Source: Anaplasma platys
Lineage (GTDB): Bacteria; Pseudomonadota; Alphaproteobacteria; Rickettsiales; Anaplasmataceae
Reading direction: 5' to 3'
Assembly: GCF_012790675.1 (NCBI RefSeq)
Contig: NZ_CP046391.1
Location: forward strand, 62,001 to 126,000
DNA: 64,000 nt
Numbering within the stretch: the first letter of the stretch is position 1; each line of letters begins with the position of its first letter. The position numbers were made by a program, and so were the translations under genes. The notes below the pieces were generated by a model. It ran no database searches. It had not been told where the DNA came from and worked only from the letters and a program-made list of their open reading frames with translations. Shown here one piece after another: positions 8,634-16,914 of the stretch.

Positions 8634-9803
8634 ATGTTTCAGGATGAGAGATTTATGTCTATGGCCTTGACTGTGGCGCGTCGGGGTTTAGGTAATGTAT
8701 ACCCTAATCCTGCGGTGGGGTGCATAATTACCAACGGTGGTGCAGTAGTTGGGCGGGGTTGGACTCTGGCTGGGGGCAGGCCGCATGCAGAGACAGTTGC
8801 TTTAAAAAATGCCGGGGGTGCGGCACGGGGCTCTGTGGTGTATGTGACGCTGGAACCATGTTGTCACAATGGTGTTACTGGTCCCTGTACTACAGCGCTG
8901 ATACAGGCTGGGGTGAGTAGGGTGGTTGTCGCTGCCCGAGATCCTGATTATCGGGTATCGGGAAAGGGCGTTAAAGCGTTGCTCGAAGCTGGGATTGAAG
9001 TTAAGTGTGGGGTGTTGCAGAAGGAGGCAGAAACCCTTAATGCGGGGTTCTTCAATAGTAAGCTGCTCAACCGCCCTCTAATTACGGTTAAGCTAGCTAC
9101 CACTCTTGACGGAAAGATATCACTTAACAAGGCTGGAAGCCCATGGATAACAAACATCTTTACAAGGCGGTGGGTACACAAACAACGTGCCATGAACGAT
9201 GCCATCATGGTTGGCAGTAACACTGTGGTAAAAGACGATCCAATGCTGGATTGCAGGCTTCCCGGCCTTGAGCGCGATTCTCCCATAAGAGTAGTAATAG
9301 ACCGGTCGGGGAAATTAAAACCGCAGCACAAGCTAGTAGAGACCGCTTCTACAATTCCCACGTATGTGCTAACCGACAATGGCGATCACTTAAGGTTGCC
9401 CAATGTTCAATATCTTGAGGTAAGCGGTGGACAAGATTTCCTCCGCAGTTGCATGCGTGTTTTAACACAGCGTTTGGGCGTTACTCGCCTTTTTGTTGAA
9501 GGAGGTGGTATCTTAGTAACAGAACTACTAAGGAGGGAGTTGGTTGACAGGTTTATATGGTCGCGGGCTAGCACGATAAGCGGAGCTGGTGGGGCTGATG
9601 CTATAGTTAACGTAGGGTTGTTGTTAGGGGCGTGCTGTGAGTTCGCTAAAACGCAAAGTATGTCGTTTATGACGGACACGGTAGAAATCTACGATGTGAC
9701 ATATTGCTTGCAGCAAACTAGCATAGACACGAGTGCCTGTAGAAAACATCGCGCTGTCGGGGTGTCTTGTAACCGCGATGCAGGTTTTCAGGATCAGAAA
9801 TAG
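8634..9803 (+). CDS. ribD: Bifunctional riboflavin biosynthesis deaminase/reductase RibD
   Basis: RibD carries out steps two and three of riboflavin synthesis: deamination of the pyrimidine intermediate, then NADPH-dependent reduction of its ribose. The N-terminal deaminase (residues 1-145) shows the zinc and catalytic motif HAETVAL near residue 50 and the paired cysteines in PCCHNGVTGPC near 75-85. The C-terminal reductase starts at about residue 146 (PLITVKLATTLDGKISL) and contains SPWITN and VGSNTVVKDDP. At 389 residues it is slightly longer than many RibD proteins because of a C-terminal tail after about residue 360. The gene stands alone and is divergent from grpE-trpS. Confidence 0.95.
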   Translation: MFQDERFMSMALTVARRGLGNVYPNPAVGCIITNGGAVVGRGWTLAGGRPHAETVALKNAGGAARGSVVYVTLEPCCHNGVTGPCTTALIQAGVSRVVVAARDPDYRVSGKGVKALLEAGIEVKCGVLQKEAETLNAGFFNSKLLNRPLITVKLATTLDGKISLNKAGSPWITNIFTRRWVHKQRAMNDAIMVGSNTVVKDDPMLDCRLPGLERDSPIRVVIDRSGKLKPQHKLVETASTIPTYVLTDNGDHLRLPNVQYLEVSGGQDFLRSCMRVLTQRLGVTRLFVEGGGILVTELLRRELVDRFIWSRASTISGAGGADAIVNVGLLLGACCEFAKTQSMSFMTDTVEIYDVTYCLQQTSIDTSACRKHRAVGVSCNRDAGFQDQK

Positions 9804-10065
9804 CACTGGGTATAACGCGGCTTTTGTTTGTTTCTATATTTCTCCAGCTGTATAAAACTATCTTATGGTCTTCGCGATCGTCATGCGCCTTCAAGGCTAA
9901 AAAGGCTGCTGATAGCCCTGGTAATACCGTATCAAGATTTGGATCAAAGTTATAGTTCTTTCAGCTCACGTTGCGTAGCGCTCAAGGTAAAGGAGTATCC
10001 GTGGGCAGTATTTCCTAATTTTTGAGGACAAAATACATCCCGTTTGTGCAGATGAACAGCGTTCT

Positions 10066-11691
10066 CTACTCAGCTAATTTGCGCTTTTTCTCTAGGGCAG
10101 CGGTAACAAAGGATAAAAACAATGGATGCGAGGCAAACGGACTTGAGCCAAACTCTGGGTGGTATTGAACTCCAATAAACCAAGGGTGCTCTCTAATTTC
10201 AAGTACTTCTGGCAAATCCCTGTCTTCAGCAGCTCCAGTGAATGAGAGACCACCATCAGTGAACAAACTTTTGTATTTTGGATTTATTCCGTACCTATGA
10301 CGCCGACGCTCACGTATGGTTGTGCATCCGTATATTGCCGCAACTGCTGAATCCGGATCTAGATTACAGGTATACAGCCCCAAGCGCATGCTGCCGCCCA
10401 TCTTATATTCTCCATCAAGCTGTAAACCAGGAAGCTCACTTATCACAGGGTTCTTACAGTCGATAGCGAACTCAGTGGAGTTTGCGCCCTCCAATCCGAG
10501 CACGTTCTGTGCATACTCAATAACTGCAAGCTGCATTCCCATGCAGATTCCCAACATCGGTATGCCGTTTTCTCTAGCATAGGTGATAGCGCTCTTTTTT
10601 GTTTCTATACCATCTGATCCAAACCCACCCGGGATTAATATAGCATCAACGTCAGAGAAATCTCCTTTATTGATAGGTAAACGAGAATCAATCCACTTTA
10701 CACGCACGTGGATCCCGCTATGGATTCCAGCATGTGTCAGCGCTTCAGTGAGCGAAGTATAGGCATCTAAGGCAGTAGTGTATTTTCCCACTATGGCTAC
10801 CATAACATCTTCCTCTGCCCGGTTTGCCAAACTAAGTACATTATGCCACTTAGATAGGTCAGGCTCGCTGCCCGCAACTCCGAAATGCTTAAGTATTTGG
10901 GTGTCCAGCTTATGTTTGTGGTACATAACTGGAAGCATGTAGATGTTATCGACATCCAGGGCGGGGATTATATTATCCGCGGCCACATTGCAAAAGTTAG
11001 CGATTTTGTCGCTCTGGTACGATGGTAGCTGAGCCTTACTCCGGTACAGAACAATATCAGGCTGAATCCCATGTGAGCTGAGCTCCTTAACAGAGTGTTG
11101 CGTTGGCTTTGTTTTAAGCTCTCCCACAGTTCCTATGTAAGGCACCAATGTAAGATGAACATAAATTGTGCGACTTTTGCTTAACCGGTATCCAACCTGT
11201 CTTATGGCTTCAAGGAACGGCTGGCTCTCTATATCCCCCACAGTGCCCCCTATTTCGCAAATCACGAAATCCGCACCAGAGTTATTGCTTAAAATGCATG
11301 ACGCGATCAAGTCGATAACGTGTGGTACAACTTGTACGGTCTGCCCGAGATAATCACCGCGGCGTTCTTTTTTCAGTAGCTCGTGGTAGATCCTTCCAGC
11401 GGTTACGTTATCAGCCTTGGTAGTTAATGCACCGGTAAAGCGCTCGTAATGTCCTAGGTCCAGGTCAGTTTCTCCACCGTCAGCAGTTATAAACACCTCC
11501 CCGTGTTGGGCTGGGCTCATAGTGCCAGGATCAACGTTGAGATATGGGTCTAACTTTCTCAGCCTGACGCGGTACCCGTGTCCCTGCAGCAAGGAACCTA
11601 TAGAAGCTGCAGCAAGACCTTTACCTAGCGAGGAGACAACTCCTCCGGTTACAAAAATAAAGCGAGCTGCATCAGTATCTTTTTTCGACAT
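10066..11691 (-). CDS. pyrG: CTP synthase
   Basis: PyrG makes CTP from UTP, ATP and glutamine. The 541-residue length is standard. The N-terminal synthetase domain opens with [20 protein letters not shown], the family signature, and contains [10 protein letters not shown]. The C-terminal class I glutamine amidotransferase domain (from about residue 290) shows IPGGFG, the nucleophile cysteine in LGICMGMQ, and the catalytic HPEFGSSP near the end. It begins nine bases after secG and is co-transcribed with it, a pairing common in Rickettsiales. Confidence 0.98.
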   Translation of the reverse strand: MSKKDTDAARFIFVTGGVVSSLGKGLAAASIGSLLQGHGYRVRLRKLDPYLNVDPGTMSPAQHGEVFITADGGETDLDLGHYERFTGALTTKADNVTAGRIYHELLKKERRGDYLGQTVQVVPHVIDLIASCILSNNSGADFVICEIGGTVGDIESQPFLEAIRQVGYRLSKSRTIYVHLTLVPYIGTVGELKTKPTQHSVKELSSHGIQPDIVLYRSKAQLPSYQSDKIANFCNVAADNIIPALDVDNIYMLPVMYHKHKLDTQILKHFGVAGSEPDLSKWHNVLSLANRAEEDVMVAIVGKYTTALDAYTSLTEALTHAGIHSGIHVRVKWIDSRLPINKGDFSDVDAILIPGGFGSDGIETKKSAITYARENGIPMLGICMGMQLAVIEYAQNVLGLEGANSTEFAIDCKNPVISELPGLQLDGEYKMGGSMRLGLYTCNLDPDSAVAAIYGCTTIRERRRHRYGINPKYKSLFTDGGLSFTGAAEDRDLPEVLEIREHPWFIGVQYHPEFGSSPFASHPLFLSFVTAALEKKRKLAE

Positions 11692-11700
11692 ACTGCAACG

Positions 11701-12039
11701 CTATTCAGAAGGAACTTCGCCCACACCGGCGGTTTGTTTTGTGGTTAACTCAACGCCGCCTGTTATATCCACTTCGCGGGCATTCTTAGAGCCCGTGCCC
11801 ACGAGAAGCAGAGTATTGATTATAAACACAGCAGCGACAAAGGCAGTGAGCCTTGCTATTAACGTCGAAGGTGCCCCCTTACTGAACACAGATCCCAGAT
11901 TACACTGAGCTCCGTCAAAACCCCCTATGCTCCCCGATTCAGGTGACTGCAGCAGAACCAAAAGCACCAACAAAAGCGCCAAAAACACCTGTACTGCTAC
12001 CAAAAACATAAGGCAAGAGGTCAAACAACATCGTCGCAT
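11701..12039 (-). CDS. secG: Protein-export membrane protein SecG
   Basis: SecG is the small auxiliary subunit of the SecYEG translocon. I place the start at the ATG at 12039 (112 residues), which has an AGGA sequence about ten bases upstream; an in-frame ATG at 12066 would add nine residues. Two membrane segments are visible, at roughly residues 8-28 (FLVAVQVFLALLLVLLVLLQ) and 60-80 (LTAFVAAVFIINTLLLVG), separated by the typical loop with LLQSPESGSIGG and GAPSTL. The C-terminal tail is longer than in enterobacterial SecG. pyrG lies nine bases downstream. Confidence 0.93.
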   Translation of the reverse strand: MRRCCLTSCLMFLVAVQVFLALLLVLLVLLQSPESGSIGGFDGAQCNLGSVFSKGAPSTLIARLTAFVAAVFIINTLLLVGTGSKNAREVDITGGVELTTKQTAGVGEVPSE

Positions 12040-12348
12040 GCTACGATATTCCTGGTGCGTGGTCAAGAAATTGTTAACGGCACTGGGCTTATTTAGTCCT
12101 GAAACTTGTGTTCATGGACGCACATGTGTAATTGGGTTGCTATCAAGGGTTGTTCGGATGGCATCAACAATGTTTTAAATTGGCGCGTCGAAGATAAGTT
12201 TTGGTGTGTACAAGTTAACCTTGAGGAGTAATTTCGTGTTTGTGTTTAACAGTACTTTATTAAAGAGTTCTGTGTATCATGTTTTTATACTTGGTACTGG
12301 TCGCGGTGCTGGGGTATAGGTAAGTCTAGTGATTCCTTATGGCGCAAA
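12040..12348. promoter_or_regulatory. Divergent intergenic region, secG and xer gene
   Basis: About 310 bases between the leftward secG-pyrG unit and the rightward recombinase gene. A TATACT hexamer near 12288 could be a -10 box for the recombinase, but no good -35 box is seen at the right distance. No gene is present. Confidence 0.35.
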
Positions 12349-13281
12349 GTGAAAGATAATCGCTGTATAAGTGCTTTTTTGGAGTTTTTGGTTTCAGTTA
12401 AGGGCGTTTCGGAGAACACCAGCTATAACTATAGGTGCGACCTCCAGAACCTAGGTGCGTTTTTAAAGCGGCGTGGCGTTAGAATAGTTGATGCAAGTTC
12501 TGACGATTTGCGCACGTATATTCGATATCTGAGCAAAAAGGGACACAAAGCGTCCACCGTGGCCAGGAGAATTTCTGCCATTAGGAGATTGTATGGGTTT
12601 CTGCACAGTGACCGCCTGGTCGCAAGTGACCCATCTCTTAACCTGGACTCGTACAAGTTGGGACGCTCACTACCGCAGTCGATTTCTGAGTCGGACATAG
12701 AGCGTCTTTCAGCGGTTGCACAACAAGATGGCACCGGTGAAGGAAAGCGGATTACTGCCATGGTCAACATCTTGTACTCCTCGGGTATCCGCGTTTCTGA
12801 GCTTGTGAGTTTGAAATTCCATGAAGTGGACGCCATGCTGCGTGCGCGCGATGGAGATGTCGGGCACATTGTTATCAGAGGCAAAGGGGGAAGAGAGAGG
12901 TTGGTTCTTTTCAGCGATATTGCTATGGACAGTATCTGCGACTATCTTGCAGTGAGAAAGTGTTTTATTGCGCGGGGGAGGACGGAATCCAGGTGGTTAT
13001 TTCCTGGTTCGAGGTATGACAGCCACATAAGCCGGCAAAGAGTAGGGCAGTTATTGAAGCTCTTAGCACAAAATGCCGGGGTAGACCGGGATAAGATCTC
13101 ACCTCATAAGTTTCGACATTCGTTTGCAACGCACCTCCTGAACAACGGGTCAAACATAGTGTTCATACAAAAAATGCTCGGGCACGTTAATCTTTCCACA
13201 ACTCAGATATACACTCACGTAGCCAGGGAAAAGCTCAAGGAAGCGATTGAGGAATTTCACCCGCTATCGAACATTAAGTAA
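12349..13281 (+). CDS. Tyrosine site-specific recombinase XerC/XerD
   Basis: Resolves chromosome dimers at dif as one of the paired XerC and XerD recombinases. The start is GTG 12349 and the product 310 residues. The N-terminal core-binding domain (residues 1-90) includes ENTSYNYRCDLQNL. The catalytic domain carries the tyrosine-recombinase residues: Arg in SSGIRVSELVSL, Lys in IRGKGGRERLV, HxxR in SPHKFRHSFATH, and the His and Tyr of LGHVNLSTTQIYTHV near the C-terminus. Whether it is XerC or XerD cannot be settled by eye, so no symbol is given. There is no sign of phage association: it is surrounded by housekeeping genes. Confidence 0.94.
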   Translation: MKDNRCISAFLEFLVSVKGVSENTSYNYRCDLQNLGAFLKRRGVRIVDASSDDLRTYIRYLSKKGHKASTVARRISAIRRLYGFLHSDRLVASDPSLNLDSYKLGRSLPQSISESDIERLSAVAQQDGTGEGKRITAMVNILYSSGIRVSELVSLKFHEVDAMLRARDGDVGHIVIRGKGGRERLVLFSDIAMDSICDYLAVRKCFIARGRTESRWLFPGSRYDSHISRQRVGQLLKLLAQNAGVDRDKISPHKFRHSFATHLLNNGSNIVFIQKMLGHVNLSTTQIYTHVAREKLKEAIEEFHPLSNIK

Positions 13282-13411
13282 ACAAATGTTCAGTTCAAAA
13301 CACGTGTGCCACCAGGCTGCGCTGTGCGCACGGCCTATTTTGCGGTAGTCGCGGTGTAAGTCTCTGTTTCAGTTTGTAGACGCCGTACGAAGACATTTGT
13401 GCCTTTGGTTC

Positions 13412-14113
13412 CTACAGTTTCGCTAGCTTTCCATTCTGAAGAGACAGTAAAATGTCGGACTTGTTGGCTAGTAAGTGGTTATGGGTTACCACCAATGCTG
13501 ACAGGTTTCTCGTTTTGACGCTATTATACATCACGGAAAAAACGGCATCAGAGGTTGAAGGGTCCAAGCTTCCTGTGGGCTCGTCAGCGAGTAGCAGACA
13601 TGGTCTGTTTACCAGAGCGCGCGCAAGTGCAACGCGCTGTTTTTCGCCCCCGGAGAGGCAGGAAATTTGGTGTAGCATTTTGTGTTCAAGCCCAAGTTCT
13701 TGTAAAATTGCTGATGCCTCAATGTGAGCTTTTTTAGTGCTCTGTCCAAGAATTCTCAGCGGAAGCATAACGTTTTCCAAGACATTCAACTCGTGGAGCA
13801 AATTAGGCGACTGGTACACAAATCCCAGGTTAGCACGCCGAATTTTGGTTCTAATGGCATCTTTCGCAGGTGAGCACCTAACATTATTTATCAATACCGT
13901 GCCATGTGTAGGTACCTGTAGCAATCCTGCTATGTGTAGTAGGGTGCTTTTCCCAGCTCCAGAATTCCCGATCAACGCCACAAACTCCCCCTGTGCTATT
14001 TTTAAGTTAACCCCAGCAAAAACTGTGGCGTTATGTTCTGCGTAGTGTTGGCCAACATCATGCAATTCCAACGTGTAGTTCACGGAAATCACTCCTAATA
14101 AACGGGCTCCCAT
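13412..14113 (-). CDS. lolD: Lipoprotein-releasing ABC transporter ATPase LolD
   Basis: ATPase of the LolCDE complex, which extracts lipoproteins from the inner membrane for transfer to the outer membrane. The 233-residue protein has Walker [10 protein letters not shown], a Q-loop in [21 protein letters not shown], the ABC signature LSGGEKQR, Walker B LLLADEPT, and the switch histidine in LVVTHNH. The [15 protein letters not shown] wording and the short single-domain form are typical of LolD and the related macrolide-exporter ATPases. LolC/LolE is not adjacent, so the assignment rests on sequence style. An in-frame Met or Val a few codons in could be the true start, since [12 protein letters not shown] precedes the usual beginning. 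Confidence 0.88.
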   Translation of the reverse strand: MGARLLGVISVNYTLELHDVGQHYAEHNATVFAGVNLKIAQGEFVALIGNSGAGKSTLLHIAGLLQVPTHGTVLINNVRCSPAKDAIRTKIRRANLGFVYQSPNLLHELNVLENVMLPLRILGQSTKKAHIEASAILQELGLEHKMLHQISCLSGGEKQRVALARALVNRPCLLLADEPTGSLDPSTSDAVFSVMYNSVKTRNLSALVVTHNHLLANKSDILLSLQNGKLAKL

Positions 14114-14439
14114 AGTCTAGTCTATGTATATTTCACGGTAAATACAGAAGTATATTTACCAGAAGGTATAGAAATGCTTTGGTGTGGAGTGCGCTTCCAC
14201 TCGGCAATTATCGATGCTGTAACCTCATCGTGCCGTGCCTTGTTTGTAAGAATACTGAAATGCCAGAGTCACCTTTGAGTGTGTAACGCGGTAAATCAGT
14301 CTTCGAAGCACTTGTTTTTAGTTGCGTGGTCTGTCAGTTGTAATGTGTTCATTATCTCCGTGCCTTTTTATTAAACAGTTGCGCAAAATATTCAATGTGT
14401 ATACGCTCTCTGATCGTTTATCTTGCTCCCAAGTTCGAT
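14114..14439. promoter_or_regulatory. Divergent intergenic region, lolD and maeB
   Basis: About 325 bases between two diverging genes. It should contain promoters for both, but none matches consensus well enough to place. No gene or RNA is seen. Confidence 0.35.
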
Positions 14440-16695
14440 ATGAGCGGTCTTTCAGAAAAAGATGTTGAGGCACTGGAATTTCACTGCATGAGAAAACCAG
14501 GCAAGGTCTCTTTGCTACCTACTAAGCCCTTAATGACGCAAAATGATTTGTCATTGGCGTATTCCCCAGGTGTTGCGGCCCCGTGCCTAAAAATAGCGGA
14601 CGATCCTGATAGCATTTATGAGTACACAGCAAAGGGAAACTATGTTGCTGTGATATCAAACGGCACTGCTGTTTTGGGATTGGGTAATATAGGTCCAGCG
14701 GCTTCAAAGCCCGTGATGGAAGGTAAGGCTGTACTATTCAAGCGGTTTGCTGACATTGATGCTGTAGACATAGAGGTAGACACGCAGGATGTTGAGGAGT
14801 TTATTAATGCAGTTAAGCATCTAGGCCATAGCTGGGGTGGAATTAATCTCGAAGATATCCGGGCGCCGGAGTGCTTTGACATAGAAAGGCGACTTGGCGA
14901 GTTAATGGATATTCCTGTGTTTCATGATGATCAGCATGGGACTGCGATCATCGTTTTAGCGGGAATCATCAATGCCTTGGACATCACTGGGCGGAACTTT
15001 AAGGACGTAAAAGTCGTTATTAATGGTGCGGGGGCGGCAGGTATAGCCTGTGCAGAGATGCTGAAGTTTGTGGGCATACCACACGACAACGTTTTCATGT
15101 GTGATCAGAATGGTGTGATCTTCAAGGGGCGTCAGTTAGGGGTCAATAAGTGGAAATTAAAGCATGCGGTTGAGACCAGTGATCGGGACCTGAAAGATGC
15201 GGTGAAGGGTGCTGATATATTTATCGGCCTATCAGTCCGCGATGTGTTAAGTCGGGAAATGTTGTTGTCGATGAACAAGGAGCCCATCATCTTTGCGCTG
15301 GCAAATCCATACCCAGAAGTGGATCCGGAGTTTGCTAGAGAAGTTAGGCCGGATGCTATTATAGCAACCGGTAGGTCGGACTACTGCAACCAAGTAAACA
15401 ATGTGATGGGCTTTCCTTACATTTTCAGGGGAGCTTTAGACGTGCGGGCTAGATCTGTAAACAACGAAATGAAGCTTGCAGTTGCCAAAGCTATAGCTAT
15501 GTTGGCGCGAGAGGTAGTAAGCGATGAGGTTCTTGATGCTTACGGTGGCCGTGGAATGAGGTATGGTAAGGAATACATAATTCCTACTCCTTTCGATCCT
15601 AGGTTGATATCTGTGGTGTCCCCTGCGGCAGCTAAGGCTGCGATCGATTCTGGGGTGGCCAGAATGCTCATTGATGATTGGGATAAATATGCCCGAAAAT
15701 TGAGCTCAAAGGTATCCGCGACTGCCAACGTCTTGAACATTATGTATGGATCAGTGCAAAGCACGCCTAAGCGTGTGATATTTTCGGAGGGGGAGGAAGT
15801 AAGGGTTATTAAGGCAGCGTTGCAGTGGAAAAGCCAAGGATACGGAACTCCCATCCTTGTGGGCAGGGCGGATAAGGTAAAAGATGGGCTTGAACTAATC
15901 GGTGTTGATAGCTTTGATGGCATTGAAATCGCCAATGCTGCAATGTCAACGCGCAATGACTTGTACATCGAGTACCTATATGGCAAGCTGCAACGGGATG
16001 GTTATCTGCACCGTAGGTGTGTTCGTGACGTTAAAACAGACAGGAACGTATTCGCAGCGTGCATGCTGGCGTGTGGTGATGGTGACATCATGGTTACGGG
16101 TGTTACCAGAGGATATAGGGAATCTCTTGCCGATGTCAGGAAGGTTGTTGGGACTAGCAATGGCGCTGTAATTGGCTTGTCAGTTATCACTAGTGAAGAG
16201 CGCACTTTATTCATTGCTGATACCGCAGTTAATGAGTTTCCGACAGCATCTGAGTTGGCTGATATTGCGGTGACTGCTGCAACGGCTGCTAGGCGCATGG
16301 GGCATGAGCCCAGGGTGGCTTTTGTATCATTTTCCAATTTTGGTAGTCACTCGCAGCAGGAAGCAGCCAGAATCAAGGAATGCATGCGTATTATGGACGT
16401 CATGGGTGTTGGTTTTGCTTACGACGGGGAGATGTCTATTGACGTAGCGCTGAAGCAGGAGTCTTTGTCGCTATATCCCTTTAATAGGATAAAAGAGCCA
16501 GCGAATGTACTGGTAATGCCCAGCTTGTGCAGTGCGAGCATTTCCTCAAAACTGCTGCAGGAAGTTGGGGGAGTGACAGTGATGGGGCCAATTCTTATGG
16601 GTCTGGAAAAGCCCGTGCAGATAGTGCATATGACGGCGTCGGTATCAGAAATCCTGAGCCAGGCTTTGCTCGCTACTTTGTATAACCTCGCTTAA
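14440..16695 (+). CDS. maeB: NADP-dependent malic enzyme with phosphotransacetylase-like domain
   Basis: Oxidatively decarboxylates malate to pyruvate, linking the TCA cycle to pyruvate in a bacterium that lacks glycolysis of sugars. The start at ATG 14440 (751 residues) leaves the usual short lead before EALEFHCMRKPGK; an ATG at 14395 would add 15 residues. The malic domain holds SLAYSPGVAAPC, the catalytic HDDQHGTAIIVLAG region and the nucleotide-binding NGAGAAGIACAEML. From about residue 425 a phosphate acetyltransferase-like domain follows (SEGEEVRVIKAAL, VTGVTRGYRESL, VMGPILMGLEKPVQI), which in MaeB enzymes is regulatory and not catalytic. Confidence 0.95.
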   Translation: MSGLSEKDVEALEFHCMRKPGKVSLLPTKPLMTQNDLSLAYSPGVAAPCLKIADDPDSIYEYTAKGNYVAVISNGTAVLGLGNIGPAASKPVMEGKAVLFKRFADIDAVDIEVDTQDVEEFINAVKHLGHSWGGINLEDIRAPECFDIERRLGELMDIPVFHDDQHGTAIIVLAGIINALDITGRNFKDVKVVINGAGAAGIACAEMLKFVGIPHDNVFMCDQNGVIFKGRQLGVNKWKLKHAVETSDRDLKDAVKGADIFIGLSVRDVLSREMLLSMNKEPIIFALANPYPEVDPEFAREVRPDAIIATGRSDYCNQVNNVMGFPYIFRGALDVRARSVNNEMKLAVAKAIAMLAREVVSDEVLDAYGGRGMRYGKEYIIPTPFDPRLISVVSPAAAKAAIDSGVARMLIDDWDKYARKLSSKVSATANVLNIMYGSVQSTPKRVIFSEGEEVRVIKAALQWKSQGYGTPILVGRADKVKDGLELIGVDSFDGIEIANAAMSTRNDLYIEYLYGKLQRDGYLHRRCVRDVKTDRNVFAACMLACGDGDIMVTGVTRGYRESLADVRKVVGTSNGAVIGLSVITSEERTLFIADTAVNEFPTASELADIAVTAATAARRMGHEPRVAFVSFSNFGSHSQQEAARIKECMRIMDVMGVGFAYDGEMSIDVALKQESLSLYPFNRIKEPANVLVMPSLCSASISSKLLQEVGGVTVMGPILMGLEKPVQIVHMTASVSEILSQALLATLYNLA

Positions 16696-16914
16696 CTCTG
16701 CTAATAGACCTAGTCTTTGGACGGCAGTTCATCTCCATTGTTGGGCGCCGTCTGACCAGGTGGTGTAGGTGAGTCAATGTATCTTTATTCGTTGTCTTGC
16801 AAGCTCCTGTTCCTGGGCAGACGCATGTCTCAGCATCGGCACCTTTTGCTAGGTGTTTTTATATATTCTTAATATTGTTGGTGAATATAGTGGGGGGACA
16901 TGTGGGGTGTACCG

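Noticed and set aside
12349..13281. The tyrosine recombinase as part of a phage or integrative element
   Set aside because: Its length and motifs are those of the chromosomal XerC/XerD pair, no attachment-site duplication is seen, and all neighbours are housekeeping genes.
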